A stretch of DNA of 44,072 bases from Deltaproteobacteria bacterium (lineage in GTDB: Bacteria > Myxococcota_A > Polyangia > JAAYKL01). Shown in pieces: positions 34,425-42,918 of this stretch (position 1 is its first letter; the number at the start of each line of letters is the position of its first letter). The notes under the pieces are model-generated. The model searched no databases. It saw nothing but the letters and a program-made list of their open reading frames with translations, and had not been told where the DNA came from. The position numbers and the translations under genes were made by a program. The stretch is from NCBI GenBank assembly GCA_016935665.1, contig JAFGQN010000194.1, positions 1-44,072 on the forward strand. Direction: 5' to 3'.

Positions 34425-35651
34425 ATGCAAAAACGTGTATTGGGGTTGATAATCCTTATTATGTGCCTTTCGACAGCGGCAATAGTGGCCTGTTCGGGCG
34501 GTGATTCTTCTGGCGATGGCGACGACACGTTGAGTGATTTCAGCGTAGACGGCGATGCAGATGGTGATTCTGATGTGGGTTCCGATGGGGACTCGGATAC
34601 AGATGGAGATTCGGACACGGATAGCGATGCCGATTCAGATACGGATGGCGACAGCGATACGGATGGGGATGCCGATGGAGATGGTGATACCGATAGCGAT
34701 GGCAACGGCACATGTGCATTCGAATGCCTGGCCCATTGTCGTTCCTGGAATGGCACTCAAATGGAAGGCGCCTGCGAGGACGGTTTGCGCTGCTGTGAGG
34801 GCGCGGATATTCCCGATACGTCATCCGATGCCGATGCCGATGCCGATGCCGATACGGATACGGATACGGATACGGATGGGGATACAGACTCGGATGGGGA
34901 TACGGATTCGGATTCGGATTGGGATACAGAGGTGAATGGAGATTGCACCGAGATGGGGGCAGACGACAAGTTCAGCTTCTTTTCCACCAGTTATTATCAT
35001 TTAATGTTGCTGGCAGAGGAAGACGGCCGGGGCGACCAGGGATTTGGTGGTGACTTGCGGTACAAAGGCGCATCGACCGGCCTTGAAGGCGCAGACGCCA
35101 TTTGTCAGGAAATTGCGCGTCGCGTGTGCTTTGGACATAAAACCTGGCATGCTTTTTTGAGTGCATCTACCGTGGACGCAGTGGATCGTATTGGCGACGG
35201 ACCATGGTATGATTTTGACGGAAAGCTTGCGGCTGATTCTCCGTCGGATATTATAAACAATTCCGCAGATCGTTTGCCCGGCGGTTGTTGCGATGACGGT
35301 ACATATGATGAAATGGGTTTGTACCATAATCATAAGGTGGACGTGAATGGTGATGGAGTGGGGGACGATGATGATCACGACACATTAACCGGATCCACCC
35401 CTCAGGGGCGACTGGATACCAGTGCGAGTACCTGTGATGACTGGACAAGTACAACCGCAAGTGGCCAACCTCGGATTGGTCACATGTGGCCCCGAATGGG
35501 ACTTACTGGATTCGGCGCCAACTGGGCCTCCGATCATACTGCGGGCGGATGCGCTGCCGGTATTACGCTGACGAACAGTGGTGGCGCTGGTGGCAGCAAC
35601 ACGGTTGGCAGTGCTGGCGGTTACGGGGCGATTTACTGTTTTGCTGAATAA
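34425..35651 (+). CDS. Asp-rich lipoprotein with lectin-like C-terminal domain
   Basis: A 408-aa surface lipoprotein (signal ending IVAC, Cys23). Two Asp-rich spacers (about 42-93 and 135-168) flank a small Cys cluster (CAFECLAHC...CEDGLRCCEG, six to seven Cys within 35 residues). The C-terminal domain (about 180-408) begins SFFSTSYYHLMLLAEEDGRG and contains GLEGADAICQE, KTWHAFLSAS, DRIGDGPWYDFDGKLAA and a Gly/Ser-rich end with paired cysteines. This is the DUF1554/C-type-lectin-like fold found in Leptospira and Myxococcota surface proteins. Ligand is unknown. GGAG lies 6 nt before the ATG at 34425. Confidence 0.8.
   Translation: MQKRVLGLIILIMCLSTAAIVACSGGDSSGDGDDTLSDFSVDGDADGDSDVGSDGDSDTDGDSDTDSDADSDTDGDSDTDGDADGDGDTDSDGNGTCAFECLAHCRSWNGTQMEGACEDGLRCCEGADIPDTSSDADADADADTDTDTDTDGDTDSDGDTDSDSDWDTEVNGDCTEMGADDKFSFFSTSYYHLMLLAEEDGRGDQGFGGDLRYKGASTGLEGADAICQEIARRVCFGHKTWHAFLSASTVDAVDRIGDGPWYDFDGKLAADSPSDIINNSADRLPGGCCDDGTYDEMGLYHNHKVDVNGDGVGDDDDHDTLTGSTPQGRLDTSASTCDDWTSTTASGQPRIGHMWPRMGLTGFGANWASDHTAGGCAAGITLTNSGGAGGSNTVGSAGGYGAIYCFAE
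34549..34930 (+). repeat. Degenerate Asp-rich coding repeats (two blocks)
   Basis: Blocks at about 34549-34704 and 34827-34930 encode D-G-D-S-D-T-D type units. The DNA is more varied than in the fibro-slime gene, except for short GATACG and GATGCC runs at 34827-34875. Confidence 0.75.
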
Positions 35652-35711
35652 CGTGTTTGCAATAAAAAATAATTGCGAATCTTAAACGACTGAGGAATGG
35701 AACTCGGACCT

Positions 35712-37826
35712 ATGCAAAGAAAAAATCGAAAGCGAAAATTAGCAATGAACAGCCCGTACTGGATGGGATGCTGGATGCTGTGCCTCCATTTGGCCGCGTG
35801 CAGTTCGGGTGGGAATAATTCAACAGAAACGACTGACGATGGAACAGATTCTGATTCAAATTCAGAAAACGGCACCGACAGTCAGAGCGGTGTGGCGTGG
35901 GAATGTCAGGTAACCGATGGCAGTTCTCCGGAATTTCTTCCGCTGATTGGCTGTTATGATGATTTTACTGCCATATCATCCATGCCAATGGATTCCAGTT
36001 TGCCAGGGGCATTGTCTGTTAAAACAGTGATAGATCGCGTGGATGAGAATGCCTTGTATTTTCAAAACAGCGAGATGTATCAGATTCACTTCGACTTTGC
36101 ATCTACCCATCTTTCGGGCACGGATGGCCTTCCGGTGATTACTGACGCGTCGTCGTTCGAAGACAACTACTACACCGTGCAGCGCCGCTTTTTTCTCGGC
36201 GCAGTGACCTATTACGAGGGACCGGAGAAATGGGTGTATGAAATCTCCCCGTACGATAATGCGGACGCCGCCATGATTGAAGAGGCTTTTAATACCATTA
36301 AAACCAAAGCGTTTTTTGGTGACCAGCTGGCATTTCATCCCACCGGACAGGCCGTAGAGCAAGTCGCAAAAAAACTGCCCGCATCTGTACCGGTGGTAAC
36401 AACACAGGAGCTGTATGAAGGCACTGATTATCAGGCGTTGAATGTCGCCAAATCATGTGGCCGATTGATTTTCGTAACAGCCAGTGATTTGGAAAACGGC
36501 ATCTATGTTGGATTTCAGGATATTGTGGTGATGGACTCGGCTCCCAATGATATTTCTGTGGTTCAGGGCATTATTACCGAAGAGTTCCAGACACCGCTGT
36601 CTCATGTAAACGTGTTGTCCCAGAATCGTGGCACACCGAACATGGGACTGCACGGGGCGTACGCGAATGAGGATTTGCGCGCGCTTGAAAATAAGTGGGT
36701 GTCACTCGATGTGGGGCCTTTCGACTATGTGGTCGAAGAGATAACCGCTGAAGAGGCACTGGAATGTGCAGTGACACCAGTGCCCATTGACATCACAATG
36801 ATGGATTTGACGGTAACCGACCTCGCCAATGTCCAGGATATAGTAAATCCCGATTCTGATACGCCACTGGTGGATCAAATCAGCGCTGCCATTCCGGCAT
36901 TCGGTGGTAAAGGTAGCCACTACGCTGCCCTTTCGTACGTGGAAGAAGCCAACGTTCCCAAGGCGTTTGTGATTCCTGTATATTACTACAACCAGTTCAT
37001 GGAAGAGAACGGGTTCAACGCACGTGTGGACGAATTCCTGGTGGATGACGACTTTATTGCCGAACCGGCTATTCGCGACGCGAAATTGACGCAGTTGCGG
37101 GACGATATGATGGCCGCACCCATCAATGAGGATTTTCTCACCGCGCTGAAAGACAAACTAAACACGGAATTCCCAGCCACGCGAATGCGCTTCCGCTCCA
37201 GCACCAATGCCGAAGATCTGGGCGATTTCACAGGCGCCGGGCTGTATACGTCCAAAACCGGCGATCCCAATGATTCCAAGCGACCTGTGGAAGACGCGTT
37301 GCGCGAGGTCTGGAGCAGTATCTGGTACTTCCGAGCCTTTGAAGAGCGAACCTACCGGGGCATCGATCACAAAAAAATCGGGATGGCTCTGCTGGTACAC
37401 CACTCGTTCCCGGACGAAGAAGCCAACGGTGTCGCGGTAACTTCAAACCCGTTTGACCTGTCGGGAATGGAGCCTGGTTTCTACATCAATGTGCAGGAAG
37501 GTGAGGAATCTGTAGTGGAACCGGAAGGTGGCGCCACCACCGATCAGTTCATTTACTATTTTGACATGCCGGGACAACCCATGGAGTTCATCGAACACTC
37601 AAGCCTTGTGCCCGATGGTGAAACGGTGCTTACCGCAGAGGAAACGTTTGCCCTCGGCAGAGCACTCAAGGCGATTCACCAGTTTTTCTATGCCTCGTAT
37701 GGCCCCCAGGCAACGGGTAAGGACTGGTACGCCATGGATGTGGAATTCAAGTTCGATCAGGAGGAAGGCAGCGGCGATACGCCCGTACTTCAGATTAAAC
37801 AGGCAAGACCCTATCCTGGAAGATAG
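35712..37826 (+). CDS. Lipoprotein with phospho-histidine and PEP/pyruvate-dikinase ATP-grasp domains
   Basis: A 704-aa protein with an apparent lipoprotein signal (LHLAAC, Cys30) and an Asp/Ser/Thr spacer to about 60. Residues about 60-255 are unrecognised. Then comes a swivelling PEP-utiliser domain (about 260-350) with the phospho-histidine motif TPLSHVNVLSQNRGTPNM (His298). The PPDK_N ATP-grasp domain runs from about 395 to the end: GGKG at 398-401, RSS at 495-497 (TNAEDLGDFTGAGLY), Glu678 and QARP at 697-700. The His-domain-before-ATP-domain order is that of plant glucan water dikinase, not of PEP synthase. All key residues appear present, so catalysis is possible, yet the signal directs it out of the ATP-rich cytoplasm. 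Start is uncertain between 35697 and 35712. Confidence 0.82.
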   Translation: MQRKNRKRKLAMNSPYWMGCWMLCLHLAACSSGGNNSTETTDDGTDSDSNSENGTDSQSGVAWECQVTDGSSPEFLPLIGCYDDFTAISSMPMDSSLPGALSVKTVIDRVDENALYFQNSEMYQIHFDFASTHLSGTDGLPVITDASSFEDNYYTVQRRFFLGAVTYYEGPEKWVYEISPYDNADAAMIEEAFNTIKTKAFFGDQLAFHPTGQAVEQVAKKLPASVPVVTTQELYEGTDYQALNVAKSCGRLIFVTASDLENGIYVGFQDIVVMDSAPNDISVVQGIITEEFQTPLSHVNVLSQNRGTPNMGLHGAYANEDLRALENKWVSLDVGPFDYVVEEITAEEALECAVTPVPIDITMMDLTVTDLANVQDIVNPDSDTPLVDQISAAIPAFGGKGSHYAALSYVEEANVPKAFVIPVYYYNQFMEENGFNARVDEFLVDDDFIAEPAIRDAKLTQLRDDMMAAPINEDFLTALKDKLNTEFPATRMRFRSSTNAEDLGDFTGAGLYTSKTGDPNDSKRPVEDALREVWSSIWYFRAFEERTYRGIDHKKIGMALLVHHSFPDEEANGVAVTSNPFDLSGMEPGFYINVQEGEESVVEPEGGATTDQFIYYFDMPGQPMEFIEHSSLVPDGETVLTAEETFALGRALKAIHQFFYASYGPQATGKDWYAMDVEFKFDQEEGSGDTPVLQIKQARPYPGR

Positions 37827-37877
37827 TGCGCGGCGCTATCCTGCCTTTTCTCTTGCCGGTTTGTTTTCTCATCCCTT

Positions 37878-39152
37878 TTAAGCCAAATCCGAATAAATCA
37901 CATTGCCGGCCACAATGGTCATAACGGCCTTGCCAGGCGCCTCGAATCCGGCAAACGGGGTGTTGATGCCTTTGGATTTAAACGTGCGCGGATCTATCAC
38001 GTGGGGGCGCTGAGGATTGATAACCGTTACATCCGCAACACTCCCGGGCGCAAGTGTTCCGCCCACAAGGTCAAACAGTTTTGCGGGGCGCCAACTCATG
38101 GCATCAATCATTCGCATGGGTGAAATAACCTTCTGGCGCACCAAATCCAGAATAATCGGCACCGCAATTTCCAACCCCACCATGCCAAACGCGGCTTTGT
38201 CGATAGTGCCCGCCTTGTCGGTCATGGTATGGGGAGCATGATCTGTGGCGATAATGTCTATTGTGCCATCGGCCAACGCGTGTCTGCATGCGTCCATATG
38301 CCGGCCAGGGCGCAGCGGTGGCGCCACTTTGGCAATGGTGCCCGCCTCGAGCACTGCCTCATCTGTCAGCTGCAAATGATGGGGAGTCACTTCAGCAGTG
38401 ACCGACAGACCTTTTGCTTTGGCATCTCGAACGGCATCAATGGCCGTGGCGCTGGAGATGTGGCTGACGTGAATTCTGGCTCCGTATTTTTCTGCCAGCG
38501 CAATATCCCGTCGTACCATCGCATCCTCAGAGTCAATGGGCTGTCCGACTACCTTTATGGATTCAGAGACGTCCCCCTGATGAATGGCCGCTTTTTTTGA
38601 GATGGTTGCGTATTCGGAATGCTGGCTGATAACGGCATTGAGGGGCGCCAACTCCTGAACGGCTTTTTCCATCAGTGCATCGTCCTCAACGCCATCTCCG
38701 TCGTCGGTGAAGATGGAAACGCCTGTCTGTTTAATGATTTCAGCGTAATCCAGTGTGGAAATGCCTTTCCTGTCCTTTGTAATGGCGCAGGATTGAATCA
38801 CGCGCGTGCCTTTGAGGCGGCGGGCTTTTTCCATCACCATGGCAATAACCCTGGCATTGTCTGCTGTGGGGTTTGTATTGGGCATGGCCACCACCTGGGT
38901 AAAGCCCCCTGCTGCTGCTGCCGCAGTGCCGGATTCGATGGTTTCCTTGTGTTCAAATCCAGGCTCCCGCAGATGAACGTGGGCATCAATCAGCCCAGGA
39001 ACAACCCATAATCCAGTGGCATCCACCACCGTTTCGGCCTCTGTTGGCAGAGTGGCAACAATTTTCCCATCTTCGATAAAAAGGTCCGCAGTCTCATCGC
39101 GACCTGTGGCCGGATCGATGATTCGTCCGTTTTTTATGTGTAATGTTGTCAT
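37878..39152 (-). CDS. pyrC: Dihydroorotase
   Basis: A 424-aa zinc amidohydrolase that closes carbamoyl aspartate to dihydroorotate in pyrimidine synthesis. It carries DAHVHLREPG with metal ligands His58 and His60, MPNTNPTADN, the flexible FTDDGDGV strand (Asp ligand), HVSHISS and TDHAPHT with the catalytic Asp. Length and motifs match the class I (PyrC/PyrX long) type. In the usual HCED position it reads SQHSEY. It lies 30 nt downstream of rpe on the same strand. Together with carAB it gives two pyrimidine loci in this window. Confidence 0.96.
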   Translation of the reverse strand: MTTLHIKNGRIIDPATGRDETADLFIEDGKIVATLPTEAETVVDATGLWVVPGLIDAHVHLREPGFEHKETIESGTAAAAAGGFTQVVAMPNTNPTADNARVIAMVMEKARRLKGTRVIQSCAITKDRKGISTLDYAEIIKQTGVSIFTDDGDGVEDDALMEKAVQELAPLNAVISQHSEYATISKKAAIHQGDVSESIKVVGQPIDSEDAMVRRDIALAEKYGARIHVSHISSATAIDAVRDAKAKGLSVTAEVTPHHLQLTDEAVLEAGTIAKVAPPLRPGRHMDACRHALADGTIDIIATDHAPHTMTDKAGTIDKAAFGMVGLEIAVPIILDLVRQKVISPMRMIDAMSWRPAKLFDLVGGTLAPGSVADVTVINPQRPHVIDPRTFKSKGINTPFAGFEAPGKAVMTIVAGNVIYSDLA

Positions 39153-39182
39153 TGACTGTCTTTCTTAAACGGGGCCACTGAA

Positions 39183-39833
39183 TCAGGCGGTTCGCAGGGC
39201 GGTTATCGCAGTGGCGTAGTCCGGGGCGCCATAAACAGCACTTCCTGCCACGAGCGTATTGGCTCCGGCGGCTTTTACGAGTGGCGCCGTTTCGGGCGTA
39301 ATGCCGCCATCCACTTCCAGCCGTATGTCGCGGCCCGATTGCGCCACGATGTCGCTGGCGTGGTGTATTTTGGGCAGTGTGGCATTAATAAATGTCTGGC
39401 CGCCAAATCCGGGATTCACGGTCATAATCAAAATCAGGTCCACCAAATCGATGACGTGAGGCAGAGCGTCGATAGGGGTGGCCGGGTTAAATGTGACACC
39501 CGCCTTGAGTCCCAGTCCGCGGATGCTTTCAAGTGTTCGGTGCAAATGGCTGGTGGCTTCTGCGTGGACAGTCAGAATATCGGCCCCAGCGTCGGCGAAA
39601 GCCTTTACGTGACGCTCCGGTTCCAGAATCATAAGATGTACATCCAGCGTCAATTTTGTTGCGCGGCGAACGGCAGATATCACCGCCGGTCCTATGGTGA
39701 TGTTGGGCACAAAACGCCCGTCCATTACATCGATGTGAATCCAGTCTGCACCGGCTTTATCAACAGCTTGAATCTGTTCGTGGAGTCTGCCAAAATCGGC
39801 GGCCAAAATAGAAGGAGCAATTAACGTTTTCAT
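39183..39833 (-). CDS. rpe: Ribulose-phosphate 3-epimerase
   Basis: A 216-aa TIM-barrel enzyme interconverting ribulose-5-phosphate and xylulose-5-phosphate in the pentose phosphate pathway. It has APSILAADF at the start, HIDVMDGRFVPN with the metal-binding His/Asp, LDVHLMI, MTVNPGFGGQ and EVDGGI near the end. The catalytic aspartates and metal histidines are in place. It lies between the ribbon-helix-helix gene (50 nt upstream) and pyrC (30 nt downstream), suggesting one transcription unit feeding ribose phosphate and pyrimidine synthesis. Confidence 0.97.
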   Translation of the reverse strand: MKTLIAPSILAADFGRLHEQIQAVDKAGADWIHIDVMDGRFVPNITIGPAVISAVRRATKLTLDVHLMILEPERHVKAFADAGADILTVHAEATSHLHRTLESIRGLGLKAGVTFNPATPIDALPHVIDLVDLILIMTVNPGFGGQTFINATLPKIHHASDIVAQSGRDIRLEVDGGITPETAPLVKAAGANTLVAGSAVYGAPDYATAITALRTA

Positions 39834-39883
39834 GTTTTCTACAATAATGTCTGGTGTGGTATTTCGCTACGAAGATACGGATT

Positions 39884-40066
39884 TTATTTTTTTGGGATTA
39901 GTGGCAATTGGCCAGGCAAAACATCTTTGTATTGATTTAACACCGCATCGATTCCCTCTCTGATGTATACCGAGACGGGGACCTTGGTGCGTTTACTCAA
40001 TTCTTTCAGCCCTTCATCCTGTTCTTCTGTGATGTAAATTGTTGTAGATATCTTTTTTCTGGTCAT
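39884..40066 (-). CDS. Ribbon-helix-helix (CopG/Arc-type) regulator
   Basis: A 60-aa protein with the RHH fold: a basic beta-strand (KISTTIYITEEQ), helix 1 (DEGLKELSKRTK), the turn VPVSVYIREGI, and a second helix. Dimers of this kind bind tandem or palindromic operators through the strand. AAGGA lies about 8 nt before the ATG. There is no toxin gene next to it, so it is more likely a stand-alone repressor or the leader of the rpe-pyrC unit than an antitoxin. A perfect tandem repeat lies 24 nt upstream of its start. Confidence 0.8.
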   Translation of the reverse strand: MTRKKISTTIYITEEQDEGLKELSKRTKVPVSVYIREGIDAVLNQYKDVLPGQLPLIPKK

Positions 40067-40090
40067 GGCACGAATCCTTCATCGAAACTA

Positions 40091-40110
40091 TGCCATATGT
40101 TGCCATATGT
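40091..40110 (-). promoter_or_regulatory. Candidate RHH operator: perfect 10-bp tandem repeat
   Basis: TGCCATATGT occurs twice head to tail at 40091-40100 and 40101-40110. Each copy holds the palindrome CATATG, and the 10-bp phasing puts both on one DNA face. It sits 24 nt before the RHH start, where autorepression would act. Confidence 0.55.
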
Positions 40111-40296
40111 GACAATGGGTGCATTGATTTTTTTTTAACTATTTTCCTATAAATAGAGCATTTCAATTTGCGTGCGCAATGATCTGAATGTAGTTATTTA
40201 ATCATCTTGATGTTTTATATTGCTGTAAACGAATGTTAGTGCTGTATTTGGGGGATACAATCACTCACGCTGACTCTCTTACACAGGAGCGCTGCC

Positions 40297-40842
40297 ATGA
40301 AAGCTGAATCGAATTCGATGCGTGCTCAGGAATCGCGAGCTGTATCTGTCCGAATTCTCGATGGAAATCTGAGTGAAATCAAGAATCAGGTGACCAGTCT
40401 TGGCAAGGTGTTGCAAAAAATTGTGAATGAAATCGAACATGTTCCGGACGCCAGAGCGGTGGATGCCTTTAAGCAGCAGGTGCTGCAAAAACAGATGGTT
40501 CTGGAAACGCTGGTAGAGGAAAACACCAGTGAGTTGGAGATTTTGAAGCATGACGTGGTTGCGTTGTCATCGGATCTGCGAGAAATTAAAACCGTTCTGA
40601 TGAATTTGCAGGATGTCCATTGCAACAGTTCGATACCTTCCGCCCTTTCCACGATAACGTCCCCAAACTTTGAAGATATGGAGATGGGAGCTGTGGATGC
40701 TCTGCGAAACCATCCATTGTCGTCTATTCCCCCAAAACAGTTGTCAGAGAGTGAAGCGATTAATTTTTTAAAAGCCATTGATGAAATTGTTGCTCATTTC
40801 AAAACATGCGACTGTTCCGAGTCGTCCGCATCCGGAGAATAA
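40297..40842 (+). CDS. Unrecognised coiled-coil protein
   Basis: A 181-aa cytoplasmic protein. Residues about 15-105 have a heptad-like pattern (LSEIKNQVTSLGKVLQKIVNEIEHV ... LVEENTSELEILKHDVVALSSDLREIKTVLMNLQ) that indicates a long coiled coil. Then a Ser/Pro-rich linker and a short helix (SESEAINFLKAIDEIVAHFK) follow, ending in CDCSESSASGE. No family is recognised. GGAG lies 8 nt before the ATG. It is a single gene upstream of the small basic protein gene. Confidence 0.75.
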   Translation: MKAESNSMRAQESRAVSVRILDGNLSEIKNQVTSLGKVLQKIVNEIEHVPDARAVDAFKQQVLQKQMVLETLVEENTSELEILKHDVVALSSDLREIKTVLMNLQDVHCNSSIPSALSTITSPNFEDMEMGAVDALRNHPLSSIPPKQLSESEAINFLKAIDEIVAHFKTCDCSESSASGE

Positions 40843-40890
40843 AAGCCCTTTGGGTGTTACCGGGCCCAGAATAAAACATTGTTTCATATA

Positions 40891-40919
40891 TTGACAACAA
40901 ATTACAGCAGGTGTAGCGT
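40891..40919 (+). promoter_or_regulatory. Promoter of the small basic protein gene
   Basis: A perfect TTGACA (40891-40896) is followed after 17 nt by TAGCGT (40914-40919). The spacing is ideal but the -10 is weak. It lies about 55 nt before the ATG at 40973. Confidence 0.5.
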
Positions 40920-40972
40920 CCATTTCCCGTTTCGGGATAAATTGATTTACACCATATCCACGGAGATGAATT

Positions 40973-41083
40973 ATGTATATCTATAAAAAAAGACACAAAA
41001 AAACCCGTCGTGATCGCTGTGTGCGCAAAAATGCCAAAATGAAGGCAAGATTGCGCGCGAGAAGAGCCCGCGCCAATAAATAA
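40973..41083 (+). CDS. Very basic 36-residue protein
   Basis: A 36-aa protein beginning MYIYKKRHKKTRR and ending RARRARANK. Half of the residues (18) are Lys or Arg, with one Cys and no acidic residues apart from one Asp. GGAG lies 7 nt before the ATG, and a consensus -35 promoter precedes it. The composition is like small ribosomal or ribosome-associated proteins (bL34, AURKAIP1-type), but I do not recognise the family. It is too short for most gene finders. Confidence 0.6.
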   Translation: MYIYKKRHKKTRRDRCVRKNAKMKARLRARRARANK

Positions 41084-41141
41084 CGACGTCCCTCTTATTT
41101 TACCGTTTTATGTCTTCGCCGGCTTTCGCAAGCCAGATGTG

Positions 41142-42806
41142 TCATGGTATATCGGTCGTAGTTAAGTCGGGACTTATTTCGACCACAAAAACAGGGTCTC
41201 GCCGGGATTCTTTGCGAATGATTCTGCGGGTAGCAATTTTAACGAGTCGTTTAATATCGGGGTGAGTGATGCGGAATTCGGCAACTGTATCACGAATTTT
41301 TCGTTCCACCAAAGGCGCGATTCGATTGAATTCGGTTTCTTCCATGACGCCAGCGCTTTTTTGCGCGATTTGAATTTCGGATTTGAATTTTCCGTTTCCA
41401 CCAGACTGTATCCAAACAATATAAATGCCTTTGTTGCCTAACTTCCGGCGTTCTTTAAGTACGGTATCCGAAACCGGCCGAACATTGTCAATATAGACTC
41501 TTCCCGATTCGATACGCTCATGAATGGCCAGCTGGCCTTTGAAAAACGTCACCACATCGCCATTGGTGGCGACCAGCGTATGGGGGATACCGGTTTGTCG
41601 CGCGATTTCGGCAACCTTCTGCAGATGTTCATACGTGCCATGGGCCGGCAACAGGGCCCTCGGGGCAACGGTCTCGATGGCGGTTTTTATTTCGTTTTGC
41701 GAGCCATGGCCGGAGACGTGAATATCACTGCAGTTGTTGGCGTGAAAAACAACCACCTTTTGTGCCATCAGCCGACTGATGGTTTGTGAAATCTGCAATT
41801 CGTTTCCAGGAATGAATCGACTGGACAGGATGACAGTATCGGTGTCTTCGGCCGTAAACTGACTGTGACGATTAGCTGCGAAACGACCGAGAGCAGATCG
41901 GCTTTCACCTTGCGTCCCGGACATGATGATCAGCAATTGATTGTTGCAGAAATGGTGCATTTTTTCTACTGGCACTACCACGTCAACGGCATCGGGCATG
42001 CGTCCGGTTTCTCTGGCAACCGCATAGTGATTCAGGACGCTGCGACCGTTTAAAATGAGTTTTCGGTTTGTTTGTCTGGCCACCTTTACCAATGTCGAAA
42101 TTCGCTGAACGTTGGAGGAAAAAAGGGCGACGAAAACGCGCCCTGTGGCATTGCTCACCAATGCGCCAATGTTTTCGAGCAGCGAGTCTTCATCTCCGGC
42201 ATCCTTTTTTTCGAGCGCACCGGTGGAATCTGTGATCATGAGGTCAATGGGCTTGATGCGTTGAAGCTGCCGAATCAGTGTGTCGTGTTCATCAGGCTGC
42301 GTCACACTGAGTTTAAAATCACTGGTGTGAAACAGTCTTTGCCCCGCGCACTCTATCACCAGCGCAAGATTGTCGATTGTGGAATGGGGCATTTGTATTG
42401 GTGTGATGGTAAATCCTCCACGCTTGAATGGGATTTCTGGTGATATTTGCGACAATTGCGAATGGGAAATATTGTCGAATTCGGCGAGTCGACTCGAAAG
42501 TAAGCCAATTGTGTATTTGCCTGCAAAGACGGGAATATTCAAATCGCGCAGCAGGTAGGGAATCGCCGCAATGTGGTCCTCATGCCCATGGGTGACGACA
42601 AGTCCAACGATTTTTTTTTGTCCTTTCAAAAGAAAAGTGAAATCCGGATGAATCGTGTCGATTCCCATGCGAGGCTCTGCAGGGAAAAGGACGCCACAAT
42701 CGACGATAAGTGTTTCGTCACAGGCGTTAATGGCGAGGCAATTCATTCCAATTTCCCCAAAACCCCCAAGTGGAATTATTTGAACTTTTTCCTCACGATG
42801 TGTCAT
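41142..42806 (-). CDS. rnj: Ribonuclease J
   Basis: A metallo-beta-lactamase fold 5'-exo/endoribonuclease of about 554 aa in mRNA decay and rRNA maturation. The start of the fold is IIPLGGFGEIGMNC, followed by VVTHGHEDHIAAIPY with the zinc ligands, HTSDFK, the beta-CASP motifs SGTQGE and HVSGHGSQ, then PAHGTYEHL. The C-terminal domain (from about 450) is complete. The frame is open to 42920, but the fold begins right after the ATG at 42806, so I take this start; no start has a clear ribosome site. It is divergent from the YkgJ-type gene. Confidence 0.93.
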   Translation of the reverse strand: MTHREEKVQIIPLGGFGEIGMNCLAINACDETLIVDCGVLFPAEPRMGIDTIHPDFTFLLKGQKKIVGLVVTHGHEDHIAAIPYLLRDLNIPVFAGKYTIGLLSSRLAEFDNISHSQLSQISPEIPFKRGGFTITPIQMPHSTIDNLALVIECAGQRLFHTSDFKLSVTQPDEHDTLIRQLQRIKPIDLMITDSTGALEKKDAGDEDSLLENIGALVSNATGRVFVALFSSNVQRISTLVKVARQTNRKLILNGRSVLNHYAVARETGRMPDAVDVVVPVEKMHHFCNNQLLIIMSGTQGESRSALGRFAANRHSQFTAEDTDTVILSSRFIPGNELQISQTISRLMAQKVVVFHANNCSDIHVSGHGSQNEIKTAIETVAPRALLPAHGTYEHLQKVAEIARQTGIPHTLVATNGDVVTFFKGQLAIHERIESGRVYIDNVRPVSDTVLKERRKLGNKGIYIVWIQSGGNGKFKSEIQIAQKSAGVMEETEFNRIAPLVERKIRDTVAEFRITHPDIKRLVKIATRRIIRKESRRDPVFVVEISPDLTTTDIP

Positions 42807-42918
42807 GTGGATACAGTATCGAAAACCGCAGGAGTTGAACATAGCTTTTATCACATATTGAAGCAGGAGATATTTGATGCTAAGTTGAGTTTCGGGGGGC
42901 AATGAATTGAGGAATGAC

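Noticed and set aside
39884-40066. Antitoxin of a toxin-antitoxin pair
   Set aside because: No toxin-sized gene lies on either side; the neighbour is rpe.
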